NCBI GenBank assembly: GCA_963700305.1
Contig: CAVOXB010000026.1
Coordinates: forward strand, 341,076 to 405,075
Reading direction: 5' to 3'
Length of the DNA stretch: 64,000 bases
From: Desulfomonile sp963700305
Lineage (GTDB): Bacteria > Desulfobacterota > Desulfomonilia > Desulfomonilales > Desulfomonilaceae
Positions 26,634 through 34,332 of the stretch are shown here, piece by piece. The notes under the pieces were generated by a model, which was not told the DNA's origin, did no database searches, and saw nothing but the letters and a program-made list of their open reading frames with translations. Made by a program: the position numbers and the translations under genes. Position 1 is the stretch's first letter. Every line of letters begins with the position of its first letter.

Positions 26634-26825
26634 CTAGTTGAATTTTCGCACCTCTTGTATTGCTTCCAGTGTTTTTTGGATGGATTCCTCGACTGCTCCC
26701 AGAGCTTTCATAGAATTCGTCAAGTCGAGGCGAAGGGTTTGCAGCAACATCGAGAGTGCCTTGAGATACAAATCAATGTCCACAAGCGTTTCGATCTCGA
26801 TTTTGATTTCGTCTTTGTATGACAT
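26634..26825 (-). CDS. Small coiled-coil protein, unknown
   Basis: The start at 26825 (MSYKDEIKIEIE) is chosen because AAGGA lies 7 nt upstream; an in-frame start 6 codons earlier lacks this. The 63-residue product is almost entirely helical with heptad spacing (LVDIDLYLKALSMLLQTLRL, then SIQKTLEAIQEVRKF). It has no Cys, signal or membrane segment. It diverges from the AAA+-like regulator gene at 26973 with about 150 bases between, so it could be regulated with it. No family recognised; a non-coding frame cannot be excluded. Confidence 0.45.
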   Translation of the reverse strand: MSYKDEIKIEIETLVDIDLYLKALSMLLQTLRLDLTNSMKALGAVEESIQKTLEAIQEVRKFN

Positions 26826-26972
26826 GCGGAGTTCCTTTGACACGTCCCTCTATTGGTTATTGTGGGGTGAATCCTTTCATGTTACGTTTGCCCGCATCTG
26901 ATCGATCTCCCGAGCCTTCAAAAGCCTTGCGTCGGAACAAAAATGAAACAGACGCTTTCGACTCGGAGCCAA

Positions 26973-28349
26973 ATGTCAGTCCTTTTCGATCAAGATCAGC
27001 TTCTACTGTGGCCGGCCTTCTTAATCTTGCGGCAAGAACGGCCGCATGAATCCTCGCAATCCCTTGTGCAGAGATTCTTTCACTCCCTGCGCGGCTGTCG
27101 AATGGGCGCAGATGACAAAATCGACACGTACAGGCTTAAAGCGCCAGCTCCTGAAGAAGACGCTATTGTTTGGCTTCAAAGCGTCTGGCGAAGATTGGAA
27201 TCTGCGAAAAACTGTGATTTATCCAAAAAACGCCATTCAATATTGGCCGAGATTCTGGAGTGCGTCCTATCAGCGGAAGACCAGACTGGTCTCGTCACCG
27301 CCCTCGACTACCTGTTCCGTTTATCGTCAGCCCGACGAGCAACTCAATCAGACCGCGGACTTGCAAAGATCACAATTCCGCGAACTCGTTGTCCTTCTAT
27401 GCAAGCGGCATACCGTAAGCTCGCTGGATTTGCTGCGACGGATCTCCCCATTTGGTTTGCAGGTGAAAAAGGCAGTGAGTTCGATTCGATGGCACGCCTG
27501 ACGCATAACTTGAGAGGACTTCCGGATTCCACCTTGCACGTGAGGAACTTTGACGGCGAGCTTCCGGGGCAGAATTCCTTTGCGGCCAGCCGCCTGGAAG
27601 ATATATTTCCGGGCGATCCTGAAATCACAGCCTTCCTCCAAGGCGTGGACAAGTCACCACTTGAGATTCAGAGAGTTCTTTATGACCGACTGTTGTCTGA
27701 CATGCGCGGAGCGCCCTCCTGTAGAATCATTGTGTCCACCGGCCCGTGGAGTCTCAACGATGATCCGCCGAAGATGATTCTTCACGACCTGTTTGCATTC
27801 CTGGCCGCCACGAGAGTGTGCATTCCTCCGCTGCGTCATAGAATTGAGGATCTGCCTGATTTGATAGACTCATTCGCCGGCAAGTTCGGCGACAAACACA
27901 TCAGTGAGCGGCTCAACGAGGATGCCGCCAGGGTGCTGAATGAATATCATTGGCCGGGAAATGTTGACGAATTGAGTGTAGTCCTCTCGTTTGTCATCAA
28001 GAAAAGACCTGCAGGTATTATCAGGCCGGAAGATTTTCCGGAGACACTGCCATCTTCCACTCATTTTGAAGCGAATTTTCAGCAGGCTCTCGAGCAAATC
28101 GTGGAAGTACAGGGATTTCGGGCTATTCGCAATCTTGATGGTCAAAAAAACTTGGCTGAGTTTCTTTCAGATCCCGGCAATGAGTTATTTTCCGCCGCTG
28201 ACGTTCAGACTGTGCTTCGGTTGGGGAGAGAGACCGCGAGGAGATTCCTTCGTTCGCTTGAGGCAGCCGGTTTGATTGAAGGAATCAAGGGGAGCGGCGG
28301 AATAAGAACCACACGTTACAGGTCGCTTGCTCGCCGACCAGAAAAATAG
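26973..28349 (+). CDS. Degenerate sigma54-activator-like AAA+ protein with winged-helix tail
   Basis: ATG 26973 has GGAG close upstream; ATG 26943 in frame is an alternative. Residues about 180-370 follow an NtrC-type AAA+ domain in order (SRLEDIFPGD, CRIIVSTGPW like the sensor I strand, IPPLRHRIEDLPDLIDSF like LRER.EDIP.L, and YHWPGNVDELSVVL like WPGN.REL). But there is no Walker A, no DE Walker B and no GAFTGA loop, so ATP hydrolysis and sigma54 contact look lost. Residues 425-460 (SAADVQTVLRLGRETARRFLRSLEAAGLI) resemble a DNA-binding winged helix. It may be a repurposed regulator. The target is unknown. Confidence 0.6.
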   Translation: MSVLFDQDQLLLWPAFLILRQERPHESSQSLVQRFFHSLRGCRMGADDKIDTYRLKAPAPEEDAIVWLQSVWRRLESAKNCDLSKKRHSILAEILECVLSAEDQTGLVTALDYLFRLSSARRATQSDRGLAKITIPRTRCPSMQAAYRKLAGFAATDLPIWFAGEKGSEFDSMARLTHNLRGLPDSTLHVRNFDGELPGQNSFAASRLEDIFPGDPEITAFLQGVDKSPLEIQRVLYDRLLSDMRGAPSCRIIVSTGPWSLNDDPPKMILHDLFAFLAATRVCIPPLRHRIEDLPDLIDSFAGKFGDKHISERLNEDAARVLNEYHWPGNVDELSVVLSFVIKKRPAGIIRPEDFPETLPSSTHFEANFQQALEQIVEVQGFRAIRNLDGQKNLAEFLSDPGNELFSAADVQTVLRLGRETARRFLRSLEAAGLIEGIKGSGGIRTTRYRSLARRPEK

Positions 28350-28509
28350 GGCTTATTTCTTGGTAAGACGTTCGTTATTGGCCTTATTTGTCGCTATTGC
28401 CGCAAAAGCTGCCTGTTGACGGATATCCGTAGTGGGCAGTTGACTTGATTCCGCGTATCCAGTCATCGTCAACAGGGACCACGGGCCATGCCGAACCGCC
28501 ACGCACTGA

Positions 28510-29970
28510 TCACTCTTTGTCCTTTAAATTCAGTGCGTTCTTTACCAATTCCTTTTCGTGATCGAACTTCACTATTCTCTGCAACATTATCTTCTGAGCC
28601 ATTACTGGCCCGGCTCCGTGCCAGGTGCCGACTCCGTGTTGTCCGGCGGTCCAGTGTTGGAGCAGTTTGTGGACCTTCAAAATATTCTCGGTCGGCTCAT
28701 CGGAGCCGAAACTGAAGAATTCTTCCACATACGCCTTTGTCTCCGGATTTTTTAACTCTTTGAGAGAAGGCATGGTGACGATCAACCCACCGCCTATGTC
28801 CCCAGCCAGGGCCATTGTTCTCCAGAAGGCATTGCAGATATTCAATTTTGCAACATTTCCCATAACCTCGTCGGGAAGAAATACACCCGAACCAGCGGGA
28901 TCCTCGGAACCCATATGAGCCGCAGCCAATCCGCAGGCGCGCCCTGTTTCTCTAAGCACTACCATTTCGGTGATTTGCTCGTTAACGTGAGCTATGTTTT
29001 CCAGGCCTTTGTATTCCTGGATGAGTTTACACGCGCCAATGATCTGATTCATGAAGCCAACTTTACAGGTTCCACCGCAGGTCATGCGATGCGTGCGCGC
29101 GAATCGACCGACTATCTTGCCGGAATAGTTGTATTCGCCGCAGTGGAAGACTCTCTCCCATGGGACGAAAACATTGTCGAACACAACCATGGACGTTTCA
29201 CGCTGCCCAAACACGGGATTTCCAAGTTCGTAAATGTCGTCAGCCTGATCGCGTTCAGCGGAATAGGGAGAATATTGGCAGATGTAAGTTATGCCTTTGG
29301 TATCGACAGGAACGGCAAAGGCCACGGCGTAATCCTCTTCACCTTCACTGTGCGAAGATTGGGGCAATACCACCAGCTCATGACTCGCGAATGCACCCGA
29401 AATGTTTATTTTGGCTCCCCGCACCACTATGCCTTCTTTGTTCCTGTCCACTATTTTCAATGACAAAAAAGGGTCCGGCCAATCGAGGGTTTTCTTCTTG
29501 CGGCTTCCTCTCGGCTCAGTGAGAGCACCGGCCACTGACAGATCCTTTTTTTGGACCGTCTTCAGATATTCTGTGAAACGAGGATAGTATTCTGTCCCTA
29601 TTTTCTGGTCCATTTCCCAAGTGGTTGCGGCGAGAGCGTGGAACGAGTCATAGCCGACGCAACGATAAATGCATGTACCCAACATTTCAGCTGTAAACGT
29701 TCCAGCTTTTGCCTTGGCAATGAGATCGTCCACGCTCTCACTCACGTGGGTGTACCGATTCACAGTTTCGCCTATTAGTGGGGAATGGCACGTCATTGTC
29801 TCTTGATATTTGGGATCCAGAGCCCAGCGGTAGCTCGCCTTGTTCGCTTCGACCACGGTTCTGGTGTTCGGGTTTTCCAGCACGCTGTTCACCCTCTTTC
29901 CATTCATGAACACAACGGGCTTGGAATTTTTCAGACTTTCCTCGAATTGTTCCGGCGTCATCAAAGCCAT
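28510..29970 (-). CDS. 4-hydroxybutyryl-CoA dehydratase / 4-HPA 3-hydroxylase family flavoprotein
   Basis: The 486-residue protein starts at ATG 29970 after AGGAG. It fits the HpaB/4-hydroxybutyryl-CoA dehydratase family over its whole length: LMTPEQFEESLK, YDSFHAL, VVFDNVFVPWERVF, and C-terminal ASGVFLPDEVMGN-like text (GSGVFLPDEVMGNVAK). Cysteines 100 and 104 (GTCIYRC) stand where the Clostridium aminobutyricum dehydratase has its [4Fe-4S] ligands C99 and C103, and THRMTCGGTCKVG near 293-305 offers the His plus Cys ligands, with one extra residue of spacing and an extra Cys. This suggests an Fe-S flavin dehydratase acting on an acyl-CoA, not an oxygen-dependent hydroxylase. Exact substrate unknown. 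It is a single gene. Confidence 0.75.
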   Translation of the reverse strand: MALMTPEQFEESLKNSKPVVFMNGKRVNSVLENPNTRTVVEANKASYRWALDPKYQETMTCHSPLIGETVNRYTHVSESVDDLIAKAKAGTFTAEMLGTCIYRCVGYDSFHALAATTWEMDQKIGTEYYPRFTEYLKTVQKKDLSVAGALTEPRGSRKKKTLDWPDPFLSLKIVDRNKEGIVVRGAKINISGAFASHELVVLPQSSHSEGEEDYAVAFAVPVDTKGITYICQYSPYSAERDQADDIYELGNPVFGQRETSMVVFDNVFVPWERVFHCGEYNYSGKIVGRFARTHRMTCGGTCKVGFMNQIIGACKLIQEYKGLENIAHVNEQITEMVVLRETGRACGLAAAHMGSEDPAGSGVFLPDEVMGNVAKLNICNAFWRTMALAGDIGGGLIVTMPSLKELKNPETKAYVEEFFSFGSDEPTENILKVHKLLQHWTAGQHGVGTWHGAGPVMAQKIMLQRIVKFDHEKELVKNALNLKDKE

Positions 29971-30043
29971 AACAGTCTCCTATCGAATTTCTCGTCTGTC
30001 GATTGCCTGCAATCTAACCGATTATGCGCTTGCAAGGCAGTTC

Positions 30044-30772
30044 CTACCTCTGGTCGTTGTCCCTCGGAGATGTGAGTGCAAGCACCAGCGCATCGATCCT
30101 GGCGGCTCCTGCTCTTTTGATTACTCGTGCAGCTTCACTAATAGTTGAGCCGGTTGTAGCCACGTCATCCACCAGTAACACCCTTCTATTCTTTATAGCA
30201 CCCGGGCGAGTCACCCGAAAAGAGCCGCGCAGATTCCTGAGCCTTTCCTGTCTTGTCAGACTGGCTTGCGGAGCCGTGTTGACGAATTTTGTCAAGCATG
30301 TCCTGTCCATAGGTATCCCGACGTGTCTGGAAAGATTCTCAGCCAGGACGATCACCTGGTTGAAACCGCGTTCCCTCAGTTTCTTGCGATGAATCGGAAC
30401 CGGTAATATCAGGTCAAATTCATCAGGTTTGTAGTGCTTATGAAATGTGTCGATCAGAAGGTCCGACAATGCATTTGTCGCGAATAGCGCTCCACCATAT
30501 TTGAATCTCTTGAGCCCTTCTCTGAACGCTCCTTTGTACCTGACCCCATATCTCGCTTCGTGGTAAGCCGGAGAAGCGAGAAGGCATTGACCACAAAAAA
30601 GAGCACCAGCAACATGGTTCTCCGGAAGTGGCAAACCGCATTGCAAGCAGAAAGGCTCTTCGATTTTGTGAATGGATTCAACGCAGTCAGAAACAAAGGC
30701 CTCCTCCGGAATCCACATCCGGGGAATCGCAAAATGGACAGATCGGTGGAAAGAACAAATCCGAGAGAGCAT
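30044..30772 (-). CDS. comF: ComF-family phosphoribosyltransferase-like protein
   Basis: The 242-residue protein has a zinc-finger-like N-terminal part (CLQCGLPLP and CGQCLL) and a PRTase domain: KYGGALFATNALSDLL, DLILPVPIHRKKLRERGFNQ, VNTAPQASLTRQERLRNLRGSF and the PRPP loop VLLVDDVATTGSTISEA. In naturally competent bacteria ComF helps DNA uptake into the cytoplasm; in others its role is less clear. The first Cys pair common in the family is not obvious, so the start may be imprecise. It diverges from the SAM-hydrolase-family gene. Confidence 0.88.
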   Translation of the reverse strand: MLSRICSFHRSVHFAIPRMWIPEEAFVSDCVESIHKIEEPFCLQCGLPLPENHVAGALFCGQCLLASPAYHEARYGVRYKGAFREGLKRFKYGGALFATNALSDLLIDTFHKHYKPDEFDLILPVPIHRKKLRERGFNQVIVLAENLSRHVGIPMDRTCLTKFVNTAPQASLTRQERLRNLRGSFRVTRPGAIKNRRVLLVDDVATTGSTISEAARVIKRAGAARIDALVLALTSPRDNDQR

Positions 30773-30904
30773 CCTTGAAACTCGAAAAGCCTTCTTTTAG
30801 GATCGTTGGGATCTCCATCAGCTTTCCGATCTGGGGCTTAACAGTTGTTTGGATTCAACGAGGGTTTTCTTTCAATTGAGACACTTAATCAAGTATGATC
30901 GTGC

Positions 30905-31726
30905 ATGTCAACGCGAATCGCCGCCACCGTCGATCAAACGGGAGGATCCGGTTTGACATCGGTGATTACATTCACCACTGATTTCGGCACGAAGGACGGA
31001 TATGTCGCTCAGATGAAAGGCGTTATCTTGAGCATCTGTCCGGACGCGCACCTGATTGACGTCACTCACGACATAAACTCGTTTTGCATTCTTGAAGGTG
31101 CCCTGGTGCTAAAGGGCATAAGCCGCTATTTTCCTGAAGGCACAATCCACGTGGCCGTTGTGGACCCTGGTGTGGGCAGCGCAAGGCGAGGGATTGTCCT
31201 TAAGGCGGGGAACCGTTTCTACATTGGACCCGACAATGGCTTGTTCTCTTTGACTCTTGAATCGTCGGAGCCATGGGAGGCAAGAGAAATTGCGAATCCG
31301 GATTACATGCTGCCCGACCCTCATCCCACCTTCCACGGCAGAGATGTTTTCGCTCCAACTGCTGCCTGCCTTTGCTCGGGCAGGCCTTTCGAATTGGTGG
31401 GGCCGCTCATTCAGGAGCCCATTCGATTGGACTTGCCCGAACCTTCTCAAACGCTGGAGGGAATTCGAGGGCAAATAATATACGTTGACCGCTTCGGCAA
31501 TCTTACGTCAAATGTCTCAGCGGTGATGTTGACTCGAAAAGTGCGATATATTGAGGTGGGCAACCTGAGGATTCCCGGGATTCGCAGCTTCTTTGGCGAG
31601 GCAAATGAGGGCGAACCGCTGGCGTTGATCAACAGTTTCGGATTCTTGGAAATTGCTGTGAATATGATGGATGCATCCGAAAAACTGGGGATAGGGATAG
31701 GTGCTGAGGTGCGACTTTTGTGGTAA
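30905..31726 (+). CDS. SAM hydroxide adenosyltransferase family (DUF62) protein
   Basis: The 273-residue protein carries the full family pattern: ITFTTDFGTKDGYVAQMKG, IDVTHDINSFCILEGALVL, VHVAVVDPGVGSARRGIVL (AVVDPGVG), IGPDNGLFS, HPTFHGRDVFAPTAA and DRFGNLTSNV. Characterised members split S-adenosylmethionine with water into adenosine and methionine, related to fluorinase and chlorinase but lacking halide use. The D-x-R/FHGRD arrangement fits the hydrolase rather than a fluorinase. Cytoplasmic. It stands just ahead of the exopolysaccharide cluster, probably unrelated to it. Confidence 0.9.
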   Translation: MSTRIAATVDQTGGSGLTSVITFTTDFGTKDGYVAQMKGVILSICPDAHLIDVTHDINSFCILEGALVLKGISRYFPEGTIHVAVVDPGVGSARRGIVLKAGNRFYIGPDNGLFSLTLESSEPWEAREIANPDYMLPDPHPTFHGRDVFAPTAACLCSGRPFELVGPLIQEPIRLDLPEPSQTLEGIRGQIIYVDRFGNLTSNVSAVMLTRKVRYIEVGNLRIPGIRSFFGEANEGEPLALINSFGFLEIAVNMMDASEKLGIGIGAEVRLLW

Positions 31727-31773
31727 TACGGACTACTATGGCGAAGATGCGAGACGCAGAGCTCGAAAAAGTA

Positions 31774-31791
31774 TAGCCGGCATCTTGCAGG
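31774..31791. repeat. Copy of the CCGGCATCTTGC repeat
   Basis: TAGCCGGCATCTTGCAGG: one arm changed relative to the copies at 15132, 59640 and 59837, so the hairpin is weakened here. Confidence 0.5.
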
Positions 31792-31896
31792 TTCATTAAG
31801 TGAGTTCATGGAAATTCGCTTTCAATCCAGTGAGGTTGAAGAAACGTCTTGCAGGAAGATCCTCCGCGATTCTTCCTTATTGAAAGACTGCTGTAA

Positions 31897-33144
31897 ATGA
31901 CCGAACACGCAATTGAGAACCAGCTGAAAAGGAAGACAAAAAAACCGAAACTGCTGGTACTCACCACTTCTTATCCGTCGGATGACGCGGACCCATCGGG
32001 AATATTCATCGCAAAGCTGCTCTCAGCCCTCAAGCGAAGAGGTTATCCGGTCAAAGTGGTTGCCCCTTCGAATGGAGCTTTCTACGGCAGAAGAGCGCTT
32101 GATGGAATTGAAACAGTAAGGTTTGCGTATTTTCTCCCGAGATCGCTGGAAAGGCTGTGCGCAGGAGCGGGCGGTATCCCCGAAAACATGGCAAAGAGCT
32201 TCCTTGCGCGGCTGCAGGTATTTCCTATGATGGTCGCGTTTCTCTGCAAAACGCTTTCAGAATCCCGCGGATGCGACTTGATTTATGCCAATTGGTTGGG
32301 GGCGGGGATAATCGGTGCTTTGGCAAATTTAATTACACGCAAACCGCTGATAGTTTCTTTCCGTGGCGATGATGGCTACTTGGCGAGGGACCGCGCGTTC
32401 TGGAGATTCTTGACGAGATTTGTCACGAGGCGATCCTCCTTAGTCGCGCCTGTCAGCGGAGAACTCCTGGACATCATGCTCGATCTGGGAATCCCCGAGA
32501 GCAAGTGTCGGCTCCCCAGGTTCGGAGTTGATATAGAGATGTTCCATCCGCCCCCAGACCCCAAACCCGGGCGGGATCACGTACGCCTTCTATTTGTGGG
32601 AAGTCTGATCGCTCGGAAGGGACTTCACGATCTTCTGGACGCCTTATCAGATCCTGGTCTTGGGAATGTCCACCTGATAGTAGTAGGTGACGGACCTAAT
32701 GCAGCGGAATTGAGGCAGCAATGTGAACGCTTGGGGCTTGCAGACCGCACTGAATGGAAAGGGCTTCTTGCTCCGGATGAAGTAGCTCGTTTGATGCGAG
32801 ATGTCGATTTACTGTGCCTGCCGAGCTACATGGAAGGCAGACCCAACGTGGTGAACGAGGCAATGGCTTCAGGGCTCCCGGTGATTTCCACCCGAATCGG
32901 CGGGATTCCTGACATGGTAAGGGAAGGGGAGACAGCCTTTTTGGTAGAGCCCGGCGATGTAGCTGCTCTTCGGGACTGCCTCTGCGAGCTGGCCCCGAAT
33001 CCTGTATTGAGAGCCAAAATGGGTGCTGCCGGTCATGACTTCCTCATCAAATCCGGCGTGAGCTGGGATTCTACTGCCGAAGAATTCGACTCGTTTTTCC
33101 TTCAGATCTGGGCGGGCGAGCATGCCTCTGTTGAGAAAAGTTGA
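31897..33144 (+). CDS. Glycosyltransferase family 4
   Basis: The 415-residue protein has a GT-B fold: N-terminal LVLTTSYPSDDADPSGIFIAK and KVVAPSN, a nucleotide-sugar half beginning LLFVGSLIARKGLHDLLDAL, VGDGPNAAELRQQ, and the family's E-x7-E region PSYMEGRPNVVNEAMASGLPV. It would transfer a sugar from an activated donor to a lipid-linked acceptor at the cytoplasmic face of the inner membrane. It opens the polysaccharide cluster, but a 578-base gap separates it from the next gene, so it may be its own unit. Donor and acceptor unknown. Confidence 0.9.
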   Translation: MTEHAIENQLKRKTKKPKLLVLTTSYPSDDADPSGIFIAKLLSALKRRGYPVKVVAPSNGAFYGRRALDGIETVRFAYFLPRSLERLCAGAGGIPENMAKSFLARLQVFPMMVAFLCKTLSESRGCDLIYANWLGAGIIGALANLITRKPLIVSFRGDDGYLARDRAFWRFLTRFVTRRSSLVAPVSGELLDIMLDLGIPESKCRLPRFGVDIEMFHPPPDPKPGRDHVRLLFVGSLIARKGLHDLLDALSDPGLGNVHLIVVGDGPNAAELRQQCERLGLADRTEWKGLLAPDEVARLMRDVDLLCLPSYMEGRPNVVNEAMASGLPVISTRIGGIPDMVREGETAFLVEPGDVAALRDCLCELAPNPVLRAKMGAAGHDFLIKSGVSWDSTAEEFDSFFLQIWAGEHASVEKS

Positions 33145-33722
33145 TTTGTTTTCGGTGCCGTTTACGCGATTGTTCGGGCCTCTTCTTGGTGCAGGTACGG
33201 CGACGCCAAATCTTCCACTGCTCAAAACTCTCTTTTTTTGTCTCGCTCCAGGACCCCGTCTGGGGAAGGGTATCCCGGCGGCTCTGCCTCGCATTCATAG
33301 CCAAGCCCCAACCCTTCCAACATGGTCAACTTACTACGATGATTTCAATCTCTCATTCGGTTTTCCGATCCGAAAACCCCTTGACAAAACAGGGATAATC
33401 GGACATTTTTATCTGTAAGACGATTCAACGCTTTATTATTTCAAGTTGAAGAACTTGTGGTCATCAGGGCATATTGCAGCACTGGTATCGTGCCATGCAG
33501 AATACTCACCCTGAGCGAAATTCCTCCGCTTGTGTTTGGCTTTCCTGGAACCAAGTATTTCAGACGTGGCTGACTTTACTTGCGTTGAGAAGACAACCAC
33601 TGAAAAATGCAAAAACGGTGGCTATTCTATAAAATAATAAAAGTATCGCCATGTTGACATACATAGACGGAGGCGAAGCCTGTCTTGTTTAAGCAAAGGC
33701 CGCTGTCTATGGAACAAAAGTA
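33145..33722. other. Intergenic stretch, 578 bases
   Basis: No credible gene. The right third (33590-33690) is AT-rich and probably carries the promoter of the polysaccharide genes that follow. Confidence 0.4.
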
Positions 33723-34268
33723 ATGCACAAGAAAAACGACAAAACCCTGACAAACGATTGCTTACCCGCTTCCATACGATTGAGAAATGCCGAACATCAA
33801 GACAAGGAGCAGGTCTTTCAATGGCGCAATGATCCCTGGCTTATCTCTGAGAGCCCCGGCCTTGGAAACGTGGATTGGGAAGATCATGTGCGCTGGTTCG
33901 CTGAAGTGCTGGACGCTGGCTCTCATCTGCTCTTCATTGTCGAATCCGAAGACGGAACTGGAATGGGCACAGTGCGTTTGGACAAGGCTGGAAAAGACCG
34001 GGCGATCATTACAATTCATCTTCTTCAACCGTACGTGGGACAAGGTTTCGGGGCGATTGCAATCAGAGAAGCATGCAACGCAGGTTTTGGACGATGGCTT
34101 TGGATGAAGTCGATCCACGCATATATACGAAAAGACAATCTGCACTCTCTTAGAGCTTTTGGAAAGGCAAGATTCACAATAATCCACCGGAAAGATGATG
34201 CAATCTTCATCCTCACGGAGATGGTCCTGCGCAGAGCGGCCCGTCTTGGAGGATCCCGCAATGTGTAA
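33723..34268 (+). CDS. GNAT-family N-acetyltransferase (sugar-amine type)
   Basis: The 181-residue protein matches the RimJ/RimL/PseH branch: SIRLRNAEHQDKEQVFQWRNDPW, ISES-type acceptor segment, FIVESEDGTGMGTVRLD, and the acetyl-CoA loop LLQPYVGQGFGAIAIREA. The QWRND start is common in acetyltransferases for amino-sugar nucleotides such as PseH. In this cluster it would acetylate an amino sugar before polymer assembly. It lies 64 bases before the next gene on the same strand. Confidence 0.82.
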   Translation: MHKKNDKTLTNDCLPASIRLRNAEHQDKEQVFQWRNDPWLISESPGLGNVDWEDHVRWFAEVLDAGSHLLFIVESEDGTGMGTVRLDKAGKDRAIITIHLLQPYVGQGFGAIAIREACNAGFGRWLWMKSIHAYIRKDNLHSLRAFGKARFTIIHRKDDAIFILTEMVLRRAARLGGSRNV

Positions 34269-34332
34269 AGAAGTCCCCGAGTTTTTCCCATTTGAATGCG
34301 AAACCGTATTCGTCAACTAAGTCGACCTAACC

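Noticed and set aside
33122..33418. Frames of about 98 residues after the first GT4 gene
   Set aside because: No ribosome site, no family feature, and codon use looks non-coding; treated as intergenic.
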